Below the pieces are notes generated by a model that saw only the letters and a list, made by a program, of their open reading frames with translations, was not told the origin of the DNA and made no database searches. Shown piece by piece: positions 61,187-64,000 of a stretch of 64,000 nt of DNA; position 1 is the first letter of the stretch, and the number at the start of each line of letters is the position of its first letter. The stretch spans positions 125,078,833-125,142,832 of the forward strand of contig OW799233.1 of assembly GCA_941918925.1 (NCBI GenBank), given 5' to 3'. Origin of the DNA: Phyto melanocephala. Lineage: Eukaryota; Arthropoda; Insecta; Diptera; Rhinophoridae. Made by a program: the position numbers and the translations under genes.

Positions 61187-63320
61187 TATTTATTTTATGA
61201 TTTTTTATTTTATATAAATCTCTCTGTTCATGTTTTGCTTTTGTTAAGTGCTAGGCTGATATGACATACATGCGCAGGACGAAAATTGTTTTTACAGTCG
61301 GAATGCGTAATCTTGTTTTTATTATTCTCGTATTATTTACATACAATATAAATATGGTACATAACCACATTAAACATCTGTTTACAAATAACTAAACTTT
61401 TCTTAATTACACTCAGCTGCTGTTTAACAGCTTTCATCACATTGCAACAATAATAAATAAGAGCATTTTATTCGAACGTGCCGTATCTGAAAATAGCCTT
61501 CATTACAAAGTACACCCCTGTTATGACCACATCGTAGCTTAACTTTTATTTATATTAAATGGTTAACGGCATTTTGCTTTACATTTTCGAGGCCATATTT
61601 GATTTTGAATTTTTACATTACTGTATTTTACTAATCAAGCCTTTCAATTTGATGCCATTTTCGGTCGGGAATTCATAGTTTACTGTATTCAACTGGGCAT
61701 TTGATCCAAATATTGTAAGAGTTTAAGAGATCGTACAAATAAACATACTGTACGCCATTTTGTAGTGGTGGTCATCGCAGATTTTAAATTTTTTATAGGA
61801 TATTCTACTAGTTACGCCCGTCAATCTGATAGCAATAGTGACACTTTCGGTTATATAGAAGCGGAAAAATCGATTTTCGATTCTTTTTTTTATCTATATT
61901 TAATTTATTGTAATGGCGACCATCATGGATTTTGTATTTGTTTATGGTGTTTTTGGTCAAGAATTTTTGTTAGTTTTTCCTAGAAATTTTTTTTTTTAGA
62001 CTTCGGCTTGTTTATCGTGTCCGAAAATTATTTAGAAGCTTGAAAAACTTGAAATATTTAAAAAATATATATATTTTTCCAAATAATTTTTGTCTGTAAC
62101 TTTTTCGATTAGTGACCGATTTGTCCAAAATTTCTTACAAATATCTGTAGATTCATATTGTATCTAAAAATAGAAAAACGCGTCTATAAAATATCTTAGG
62201 TACGAAAAATTTTCATTTTCGTGGTAAAAATATGCTCATATCACAGAAAGTAATGGAGTGAATGTGCACGATTTTAATGATGATTTATTTTTGAATATTT
62301 GCAAAAGATTAAAAAATACAAAGCTTTTTATGTATGTAACACATACTATGTATATCCTTGGCATCACAGGTGTAGGGTATCCAAAGCATTTATTTTTTTT
62401 TTATTCTTACGGCTACCCTGTTTTATTGTTCCATGAGTCATGACGTAATTGTATACTTACCTACAGTCTACACCAGCCATCGATTTGTTCGAACAACGAA
62501 CAATTTTTTGTGCGCACATGAATTTGCCTGGTGTGGACCGCTGTTGTCGATGGTTTGTTCTTGTTCAAACAGCATTGTCAGAACATTTGTTTAAAAAACG
62601 ATGTCTGATATTAAAAGGCATTTTGAATATGAAAGAAGGAGACGACACATAAAAATAGCAACATAATATACTTTATACGTTTTCGCCATATCAATGAACA
62701 TAAACAATTTTTTGACAGTTGCTTTGCCAACGTTTTGTTCCAGTCTATACAATTCGATGGCTCGTCAAGAAGTAAAGTTAGGGCCATTATTACAACTTGG
62801 CGTTAGTTAAAGGTGGGATTTTTGTGCAGCATTATTACGACTTCCATTTTTTATAATGCAAAGCCATTTATTGCCTACTAAAGGCAAGTTGTAATAATGG
62901 CCCTTAAGGTGATAGCGCAAATATACAGAATTTATTGTCTCTCTTTTTTCTAAAAAAATTTTGTATAATTTTTTATAAAAAATTCTCTCTGAACTGCAAT
63001 TACCTGATAAATAAATATGCCTTGGGACGGCCCTTATATAAATTGCAAGAACATTTTTTTAATAAATTTTGTTTATCTGTTTTTTTTTTCATTACAGTGG
63101 CGTCCATCACAAAAAGAAAAATTGTGAATCAAATCAAGTGATTTCGAAAGTTCAACAGGTCTTACGTATTGCGCGCAAATCAGGTCAAATATTTCCTAAG
63201 TCACTGACACTAACCGTTGCCAGTCTGATCAAGAAGACTAAATTACGTAAAGGCAATGGTGGTTGGGGTGATCATCGCGATCACGAACTTTGTATAAATA
63301 TGACTTTAATTACTAGATAA
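32390..63320 (+). CDS. Mgat2: Alpha-1,6-mannosyl-glycoprotein 2-beta-N-acetylglucosaminyltransferase (GnT-II), complete split gene
   Basis: GnT-II adds beta-1,2-GlcNAc from UDP-GlcNAc to the alpha-1,6 mannose arm in the Golgi, the step that commits N-glycans to the complex type. Ten core exons join in frame to 478 codons (vertebrate enzyme about 450). Residues 1-27 are a short basic cytosolic tail, 28-46 a hydrophobic signal anchor (type II), then a stem and the catalytic domain. GLVLFLEEDHY starts at residue 280, with the metal-binding EED at 286-288. CPQC is at 310-313, SSKHNMGFAFN from 341, YDDYNWDW at 368-375, and CGVHHKK plus NGGWGDHRDHELC near the C terminus. These match the family closely. 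Start choice: ATG at 32390 in a 7-nt coding part of exon 1 continues in frame through exon 2; the second Met (residue 16) is an alternative. All introns are GT-AG. Two more phase-0 segments may be optional exons. Introns are transposon-filled. Confidence 0.93.
32527..32658 (+). CDS. Mgat2: Mgat2 exon 2 (signal anchor)
   Basis: Acceptor TTTAATGTAG, donor ATG|GTAAGT. Encodes the end of the cytosolic tail (MHRKRNTYYIRA) and the membrane anchor IVVITLVIFLFLQLHAMNY. Ends after the first base of a codon. Confidence 0.9.
32837..32965 (+). CDS. Mgat2: Mgat2 exon 3 (stem)
   Basis: Acceptor AAATTTTAG, donor GTT|GTAAGT. Encodes the lumenal stem from AESRDPLL to TVAAS, including an NQT sequon. Frame is kept into exon 4 (split codon). 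Confidence 0.88.
33050..33231 (+). CDS. Mgat2: Mgat2 exon 4
   Basis: Acceptor TTTCGTTTCAG, donor CAA|GTAAGT. Encodes LQHNGTLLN to VIIVVQ, including YHPPNITEIKRQI and NEYTFGPLQND, the start of the nucleotide-sugar-binding fold. Ends at a codon boundary. Confidence 0.9.
33312..33915 (-). mobile_element. Family A repeat in Mgat2 intron
   Basis: Inverted: ACAAGTAAGAGCGC with hairpin first, A-rich middle, (GTCY)n near 33752-33785, GTGTGAAGGGTATA last. It starts 80 bp after the exon 4 donor. Confidence 0.85.
33916..34708. other. Intron DNA, no gene
   Basis: GC-richer patches near 34050-34080 and 34250-34330 (AAGCGG, TTTGCCGCTT) suggest an old, unrecognised element; no ends found. Confidence 0.4.
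34713..35240 (-). mobile_element. Solo LTR (Ty3/gypsy-like), 528 bp, with 4-bp target duplication
   Basis: TGTTAC...GTAACA ends, flanked by ATAT on both sides (34709-34712, 35241-35244). On the minus strand a TATAAATA box lies at about 34968-34976, followed roughly 30 bp downstream by TCAGTATT (about 34937-34944), an initiator-like start, and then AATAAA-type signals. This gives the U3-R-U5 direction, antisense to Mgat2. No internal retroviral coding sequence adjoins it, so it is a solo LTR left by recombination. Confidence 0.8.
35413..35565 (+). CDS. Mgat2: Mgat2 exon 5
   Basis: Acceptor TTTTTTTCAG, donor CAG|GTGAGT. Encodes VHTRITYLRHLIVSLAQ to DFCKVMQ, including LLIFSHDFYDEDIN. The family has the conserved VH.R..YL..LI.SL pattern here. 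Confidence 0.92.
35738..35826 (+). CDS. Mgat2: Mgat2 exon 6
   Basis: Acceptor TCTATTTCAG, donor TCA|GTAAGT. Encodes IFYPHSIQTHPHEFPGVDPD and DCPRDIKKD, a strongly conserved GnT-II block. Ends after the second base of a codon. Confidence 0.92.
35918..36063 (+). CDS. Mgat2: Mgat2 exon 7
   Basis: Acceptor TTACTTCTCAG, donor CAG|GTAAAT. Encodes AIIRKCNNALYPDLYGHYRE, AKFTQTKHHWWWK and LEVTRYHT. GHYREAKFTQTKHHWWWK is a family signature. Confidence 0.93.
36246..36850 (-). pseudogene. Mos1/cecropia-type mariner transposase relic, internally deleted
   Basis: Minus-strand blocks match mariner: DEFCEGRSKSLVVPKNIDAV, VTYREIEATLNFSGTHIH, a frame-shifted version of the DESWIYAYEPKTKQQS region (near 36480-36530), a deletion of the second and third catalytic acids, then HVLDVPQSEWKKC (near 36353-36400). 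Several frameshifts and stops. Dead element. Confidence 0.75.
37140..38063 (-). mobile_element. Non-LTR retrotransposon fragment with RNase H domain (copy 1)
   Basis: 5-prime truncated. From the minus-strand start: the end of the reverse-transcriptase thumb/linker (ISICGAMRTTSTMAIENILS), then a complete RNase H domain in the 37355-37834 frame. Its acidic residues are visible: IDLYTDGS, FQAEIMAITEG, IFTDSQS and WIPSHHGLIGNEKADKL. A deletion of about 270 bp follows at 37360, removing part of the tail before the C-terminal region. RNase H downstream of RT is typical of the I/LOA/R1-type clades; I cannot choose between them. Its 5-prime end abuts the family E fragment at 38065. Confidence 0.8.
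38065..38405. mobile_element. Family E element, right-half fragment
   Basis: Matches 25517-25820 (ATACCGCTAATTGGACTCTA, CTTAATACCTGCGCATAGTA, TTTTTACAGTCGTGGTTGA), with a 45-bp insertion-like difference near 38118. The right end has a diverged terminal repeat. Confidence 0.75.
38444..39136 (+). mobile_element. Family A repeat in Mgat2 intron
   Basis: Complete from TATACCCTTCACATAGTG to CTTACTTGTT, with (GTCY)n at 38577-38608 and the right hairpin ATTCGGCACGGCCGAAT. Confidence 0.85.
39304..40205 (+). mobile_element. IS630/Tc1-mariner-type foldback element with 183-bp arms
   Basis: Flanked by TA. The ends AAGGGTGTTTTTTTAAGCCC are perfectly inverted, and the match continues for 183 bp (39304-39486 against 40023-40205) with about one mismatch. 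The right arm includes the last codons of the transposase and its 3-prime UTR; the left arm is an inverted copy of that, replacing the promoter and the N-terminal half of the gene. Confidence 0.88.
39487..40099 (+). pseudogene. IS630/Tc1-mariner-type transposase, catalytic domain, broken
   Basis: DDE/D blocks are all visible: KIVFSDEAHFWLNG (first acid), TVWCGFHAGGIIGPYFF, then after a frameshift near 39670 VNGDRYRTMINDF, EEMWFQQDGATCHTA (second acid) and VNWPPRSCDLTPLDYFL (third acid). By my count 36 residues separate the second and third acids. The next codon is TAG (39906) where the family has Trp, then GYVKSLVYADKPATIDALEA continues to a stop at 40097. The N-terminal HTH is replaced by the inverted arm. 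Lesions are few, so it is recent. Confidence 0.85.
40882..41042 (+). CDS. Mgat2: Mgat2 exon 8 (EED motif)
   Basis: Acceptor TTTTTGTACAG, donor AAG|GTAAGC. Encodes GLVLFLEEDHYVAEDFLYLL, then CPQCN, ILSLGTYLKT and FNYYTYNSK. EED supplies the Mn2+/UDP-GlcNAc binding acid group. Ends at a codon boundary; in vertebrates the sequence continues directly into the segment encoded by 59899-60113. Confidence 0.93.
41043..41640. other. Intron DNA with a diverged family A/B-type right end
   Basis: At about 41480-41570 an AAGCAAGTTTAACAACG start is followed by hairpin TTTGGCTTTGCCAAA and TATATACCCTTCAAACAG. The layout equals the inverted right end of family A, but the stem sequence differs. Nothing else recognised. 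Confidence 0.5.
41645..42409 (-). pseudogene. IS630/Tc1-mariner-type transposase, second subfamily, decayed
   Basis: The minus-strand frame at 41899-42261 reads LSKIVFSDEANFWLNGYVKK, EKVTVWCGLWAGGIIGPYFF and VNGERYREMISNFFLPKM. The second and third catalytic blocks are largely deleted, but a C-terminal stretch like the end of the family lies at 41690-41830. The upstream end has GGGTGATTTTTTTAGC (inverted, near 42390-42409), a terminal-repeat type related to but different from the 39304 element. The N-terminal HTH is reduced to a few codons. Confidence 0.75.
42690..43056 (-). mobile_element. Family A repeat, decayed left half
   Basis: GGGGGCTTCAAAAAATTGAT, ACGGACAGACAGCC core, ATATATACTTTATAGGGTTT and terminal GTGTGAAGGGTA, as in other inverted copies but diverged. 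Confidence 0.65.
43057..44087. other. Intron DNA with an unexplained GC-richer island
   Basis: About 43330-43800 is richer in C than its surroundings and has an open stretch of 60 codons (43591-43773; includes EFISICCSCLKIDWVQVQQQ). I do not recognise the peptide. It may be a fragment of a host gene or an LTR element; no splice context supports it as an Mgat2 exon. Confidence 0.35.
44088..45952 (-). mobile_element. Helitron interrupted by a non-LTR retrotransposon
   Basis: Minus strand: starts TCTATATATATAAAAATGG (5-prime TC, preceded by A) and ends GGACCGGATAAGCTAG followed by T. The body has typical Helitron text, such as CGGCTGGGCCGATATTGATG and CCTCCGTATAC-like words on one strand. No helicase ORF. 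The retrotransposon at 44446-45914 landed in its (ACAT)n tract. Confidence 0.75.
44446..45914 (+). mobile_element. Non-LTR retrotransposon fragment with RNase H and zinc knuckle (copy 2)
   Basis: 5-prime truncated in the RT thumb: RIWALCRRTIGSKWGISPRM, then VLRPIMMYASLVWW, a stop after KIQRQW, ISICGAMRTTSTMAIENI, then RNase H (IDLYTDGSMIGE, FQAEIMAITEG, TDSQSV, WIPSHHGLIG) and a frameshift after GLIG. Downstream is a knuckle-like C-terminal motif CRACEEEHETSIHYLCHC (45585-45640). Compared with copy 1 it lacks about seven codons before TDSQS but keeps the ~270 bp after RNase H. The 3-prime end is ACCTAACCTAACCT. Both sides border (ACATAC)n of the Helitron, consistent with target-primed insertion. 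Confidence 0.8.
45953..46711. other. Intron DNA, no feature seen
   Basis: AT-rich; ends in the candidate acceptor of the Asn-rich segment. Confidence 0.5.
46712..47167 (+). CDS. Mgat2: Candidate optional Mgat2 cassette exon, Asn/Ser-rich (152 codons)
   Basis: An open stretch bounded by an acceptor (T/TG-rich tract then GATGCAG) and a weaker donor (AAG|GTATTC), phase 0 at both ends, so it could be included or skipped without a frame change. It would insert 152 residues between FNYYTYNSK and the next core exon. The peptide is low complexity: Ser-rich start, runs of Asn (NNNNKK, NNNNR, NKNNNNND), a Thr/Ser segment, then the more ordinary QQTWSYHVLPSLYSVYQK. The frame stays open past the donor to a stop at 47249, so it could also be an alternative last exon. 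Homology is not recognised; existence as an exon is inference. Confidence 0.45.
47221..47617 (+). repeat. Direct duplication, unit 1 (intron plus start of family A)
   Basis: From AAGTATCACACAAAACAAAG through TTTCTTCTTGTAGTAATATT and on into the family A left end up to GAAGCCCCCGACA. It is almost identical to 48313-48713; the only clear difference is a 4-base change near GTACCTACATACA. Confidence 0.9.
47419..47617 (+). mobile_element. Family A repeat, truncated left end
   Basis: TATACCCTTCACACAGTG to the GTCY core and GAAGCCCCCGACA, then it switches directly to an inverted copy. Confidence 0.85.
47615..48310 (-). mobile_element. Family A repeat, inverted
   Basis: Starts at the inverted right end (AGTAAAAGCGCTATATTCGG), A-rich middle, GTCY core near 48142-48180, ends GTGTGAAGGGTATA. 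Confidence 0.85.
48313..48713 (+). repeat. Direct duplication, unit 2
   Basis: Same ~400 bp as 47221-47617. The two units enclose the inverted family A copy at 47615-48310. Confidence 0.9.
48515..49444 (+). mobile_element. Family A repeat with expanded T-rich middle
   Basis: Complete left and right ends. The T-rich middle contains a ~55-bp unit (TTGTTTTATATTTATTATAT) repeated about three times at 49060-49200. The terminal word is CTTACTAGTTT. Confidence 0.85.
49445..49808. other. Intron DNA, no feature seen
   Basis: AT-rich, no coding or repeat signal. Confidence 0.5.
49809..49922. mobile_element. PIF/Harbinger-like MITE, 114 bp, TTA target duplication
   Basis: CTGCCGTATTCATAAAAAAT at the left, and the exact reverse ATTTTTTATGAATACGGCAG at the right. 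TTA abuts both ends (49806-49808 and 49923-49925). The whole element is a near-palindrome. A half copy is visible near 6376-6400 (GTCGTATTCATAAAAAATAT). Confidence 0.85.
50160..51100 (-). mobile_element. Family A repeat, long subfamily, strongly decayed
   Basis: Scattered matches in inverted order: GGTCAAGTCCTTTCAT, TTTTGTAGTGGCGGCAAT, CCTATAACTTTGCCGAT, CCCAGAAAGTTATAGGACGA, and a remnant of the GACAGACGAAT core. Confidence 0.6.
51101..51357. other. Intron DNA, no feature seen
   Basis: AT-rich spacer. Confidence 0.4.
51358..51850 (+). mobile_element. Family A repeat, left half
   Basis: TATACCCTTCACCTGTGGTG, shortened GTCY core near 51470-51500, then ACAACAACATACATAC and the A-rich middle, where it ends. 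Compared with 20843 it lacks the ~20 bp containing GACCCCATAAAGTATA. Confidence 0.8.
51851..52419. other. Intron DNA, no feature seen
   Basis: AT-rich; no recognisable coding sequence. Confidence 0.45.
52420..52580. mobile_element. Fragment related to the CAAGGCA MITE
   Basis: AAGGCAAACTCATTCACCAG, CGTCAGCTGATTAT, then TTATTTCAAATGTCAAACTT as in 10309-10517. The right end is replaced by the transposase relic that follows. Confidence 0.65.
52680..52960 (-). pseudogene. IS630/Tc1-mariner-type transposase, strongly decayed
   Basis: Minus strand reads YFFKNYT, NGEHYAVCAMITDIL, then AALTTSDNGLIEKLFFVSWL and PRLCNSTSLDIFLW. The latter is a mutated form of the family's ATCHTANATIDLL ... VNWPPRSCDLTPLDYFLW, with the second acid region degraded and the third shifted. 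Confidence 0.65.
53160..53320. repeat. Partial relative of dispersed repeat C
   Basis: CAACCGGTGGAAAACCGGTT, TCGAATGTCGAATACACCGG and AAAACCGGTTTTTTCATTTT resemble 31890-32155 and 55831-56090, but the rest does not align. Confidence 0.5.
53321..54308. other. Intron DNA, no feature seen
   Basis: AT-rich; no known repeat recognised. Confidence 0.45.
54309..54600 (-). pseudogene. Transposon-type ORF relic (EARNK..R..R..FSR..TN.DVLNRL.L.SDP)
   Basis: The 82-codon minus frame contains SAEAAEARNKPLRLYRTNYS, RKFSRSDTNRNVLNRLFLSS and DPFISC. I associate this arrangement with the C-terminal part of a transposon-encoded protein common in insects and cnidarians, but cannot name the superfamily with confidence. 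The rest of the ORF is missing. Confidence 0.45.
54601..55699. other. Intron DNA, no feature seen
   Basis: AT-rich; a 99-codon minus-strand ORF at 54846-55145 is Lys/Phe-rich and looks incidental. Confidence 0.45.
55700..55825. mobile_element. PIF/Harbinger-like MITE, decayed relative of 62781-62903
   Basis: GGGTCATTATTACAACTTGC at the left and TTATTATTACAACCTCC at the right, with GTTAGTTAAAGGTAAATTT inside, as in the intact copy. Confidence 0.55.
55831..56090. repeat. Dispersed repeat C, copy 2
   Basis: Same order of words as 31890-32155, including GACCGGTTAACCGGTTTTTT and AAAACCGGTTTCTTAAAAAT. Confidence 0.75.
56091..56817. other. Intron DNA, no feature seen
   Basis: AT-rich, short ACATAC patches. 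Confidence 0.45.
56818..56877 (+). CDS. Mgat2: Candidate optional Mgat2 microexon-like cassette (20 codons)
   Basis: ATGAATGCAG acceptor and GAG|GTATTT donor bound exactly 60 nt, phase 0 on both sides. It encodes IKYRMSKIPKQPLVINKYFE, with no stop and a balanced composition unlike the surrounding AT-rich intron. It would add 20 residues directly before VEVMPW. Not present in the vertebrate enzyme as I know it; probably an alternative exon. Confidence 0.55.
57445..58080 (+). mobile_element. Family B repeat, left part
   Basis: TTGGTGGGGACATATTAATT, TTTGTAACACATCGAAATAT, a CCGTCTCTCCGTCTGTTGAA core, CACTCCCACTTTTACGCCCA. Same order as the inverted copy 29356-31510. The left terminal hairpin is eroded. 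Confidence 0.7.
58081..58439. other. Intron DNA, no feature seen
   Basis: AT-rich. Confidence 0.4.
58440..58556 (-). mobile_element. Family A repeat, left-end remnant
   Basis: ATATATACTTTATGAGATCG, AATTGTAGAAATTCCACACG and terminal GTGAAGGGTATAATA. Confidence 0.7.
58557..59898. other. Intron DNA, no feature seen
   Basis: AT-rich; ends in the acceptor of the next core exon. Confidence 0.45.
59899..60113 (+). CDS. Mgat2: Mgat2 core exon 9 (acceptor-binding region)
   Basis: Acceptor TTATTCTTTAG, donor ATG|GTGAGC. Encodes VEVMPWISSKHNMGFAFN, then CSYDDYNWDWSLQ and KGPRVFHIGE. HNMG and YDDYNWDW are GnT-II hallmarks. Ends after two bases of the Cys codon completed in the last exon. A Helitron starts 55 bp after the donor. 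Confidence 0.94.
60168..61011 (+). mobile_element. Short Helitron with ~120-bp tandem repeats
   Basis: Starts TCTATATATATAAAAGTG inside a (CTAT)n microsatellite and ends GCGCGCCGGGCTTTTCTAG followed by T. About five units repeat GGGCAGGGCCACGCCCATAA, AAAGTTATAATTTT, ACCGATTTTTCTGAAACTTT and GCACACATAT. The array ORFs are incidental. It lies 55 bp downstream of a core Mgat2 exon. Confidence 0.8.
61012..61449. other. Intron DNA, no feature seen
   Basis: AT-rich with (AAT)n/(AATA)n near 61160-61190. Confidence 0.45.
61450..62370 (-). mobile_element. Family A repeat, long subfamily, decayed
   Basis: Inverted right-end remnant (AAGAGCATTTTATTCGAACG), ACATCGTAGCTTAACTTT, several GCCATTTTGTAGTGGTGG-like words, and an inverted left end CATCACAGGTGTAGGGTAT. 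Confidence 0.65.
62781..62903. mobile_element. PIF/Harbinger-like MITE, 123 bp, TTA target duplication
   Basis: GGGCCATTATTACAACTTG at the left and CAAGTTGTAATAATGGCCC at the right. TTA abuts both ends (62778-62780, 62904-62906). Confidence 0.85.
62915..63026. mobile_element. Right-end fragment of the CAAGGCA MITE family
   Basis: TCTCTCTGAACTGCAATTAC, CTGATAAATAAATATGCCTT, as at 10475-10517. Confidence 0.6.
63098..63320 (+). CDS. Mgat2: Mgat2 last coding exon
   Basis: Acceptor TTTCATTACAG. The first base completes TGT (Cys), then GVHHKKKNC, FPKSLTLTVA and GNGGWGDHRDHELC, as at the C terminus of other GnT-II enzymes. TAA at 63318-63320. Confidence 0.93.
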
Positions 63321-64000
63321 ATTTTAAGTATTTAGGTAAAAGATATTATAATTGTTTCATTTATTATTTTTTTTTTTAATAATTTTAATATATGTAAGTA
63401 ATAATATTGACAACTAAACCAAATAGACGATAGAATACTGTTGAAGTGTTTAGAATGCACTAGGCGATTAATGAACTTATTTTTGAATTTTTCCCTAATA
63501 AACTTTTACAGAATTAATTAAACTCATGGTAGAACAAAATATATTTCTACCAGAATTAAACTTACATAAGTATGAATTCGTTTCAGTATTTTAAATGATA
63601 TAAAAGAATGCTCTCCCCTAACGCATTAATAAAACACATATAAATATAAAAAAATTTTAAATGATTTGAAATCCATTTTTATTTAGAATATGTATGAATA
63701 TGATGAATGTGATTTTATAAAAAACACACAGAAACATTTATACATATTTTTTGTTGGTTTTTTTTTATATTAAATTCACTTAGCATTTTACTTGTAACAC
63801 CGCTCTCCAAAATAATCACTTTTAAAATTTAACACAAACATTTTTTAATAATTATTAAGGTAATTAGTTGAATTTAAATAAAAATTAAGCACAAGCAAAA
63901 ACAAATTTTAAAAAAATAATTTTAAAACTAACCAATAGACTTCAAAACATTTTTTTCTCTAATATTTTAATTCTAACAGTAAATCAGTTATAAAATAAGA
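63321..64000 (+). other. Mgat2 3-prime UTR and downstream DNA
   Basis: AT-rich, no ORF. Candidate AATAAA signals at 63497-63502 and 63628-63633. Confidence 0.6.
63497..63633 (+). promoter_or_regulatory. Candidate polyadenylation signals
   Basis: AATAAA at 63497-63502 (177 bp after the stop) and at 63628-63633. In this AT-rich DNA either could be chance; position is what supports them. Confidence 0.5.

Overview
The window reads as nuclear DNA of a higher fly (Diptera; probably a calyptrate such as a blow fly or house-fly relative). The reasons are very AT-rich intergenic DNA, (ACAT)n microsatellites, canonical GT-AG introns, an insect-type glycosyltransferase gene, and dipteran repeat families (Helitrons, mini-me/DINE-like repeats, hAT, IS630-Tc1-mariner, non-LTR and LTR elements). 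The species assignment is inference.

I can support only one host gene. It is a plus-strand, intron-split Mgat2 (alpha-1,6-mannosyl-glycoprotein 2-beta-N-acetylglucosaminyltransferase, GnT-II), spread over about 31 kb (32390-63320). Ten core coding exons join in frame with canonical splice sites into a 478-codon type II Golgi membrane protein. Two further phase-0 open segments (46712-47167, Asn/Ser-rich, 152 codons; 56818-56877, 20 codons) lie in the intron between core exons 8 and 9 and could be optional cassettes inside the catalytic domain. The introns are swollen by transposons.

Positions 1-32300 hold no host gene that I can see. They begin with a three-level nest: a decayed hAT element, interrupted in its transposase by a 212-bp fragment that reads as poly(ADP-ribose) glycohydrolase, and further along by a mini-me-like repeat that itself contains a 2.8-kb Helitron carrying a two-monomer higher-order tandem array. 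A second Helitron of the same family lies inverted at 26092-28665. Between them are many copies of the mini-me-like family (called family A here), a related longer family (B), a Transib-like element with CACAGTG ends, a tandem Helitron pair, several inverted-repeat elements, and fragments of one IS630/mariner-type transposase family.

The Mgat2 introns hold a solo LTR with an apparently intact core promoter, a Mos1-type mariner relic, two RNase H-bearing non-LTR retrotransposon fragments, a foldback IS630/mariner element with 183-bp near-perfect arms, two more Helitrons, PIF/Harbinger-like MITEs with TTA target duplications, and a local duplication next to the larger cassette exon. No RNA gene, CRISPR array or bacterial-type operon was seen.
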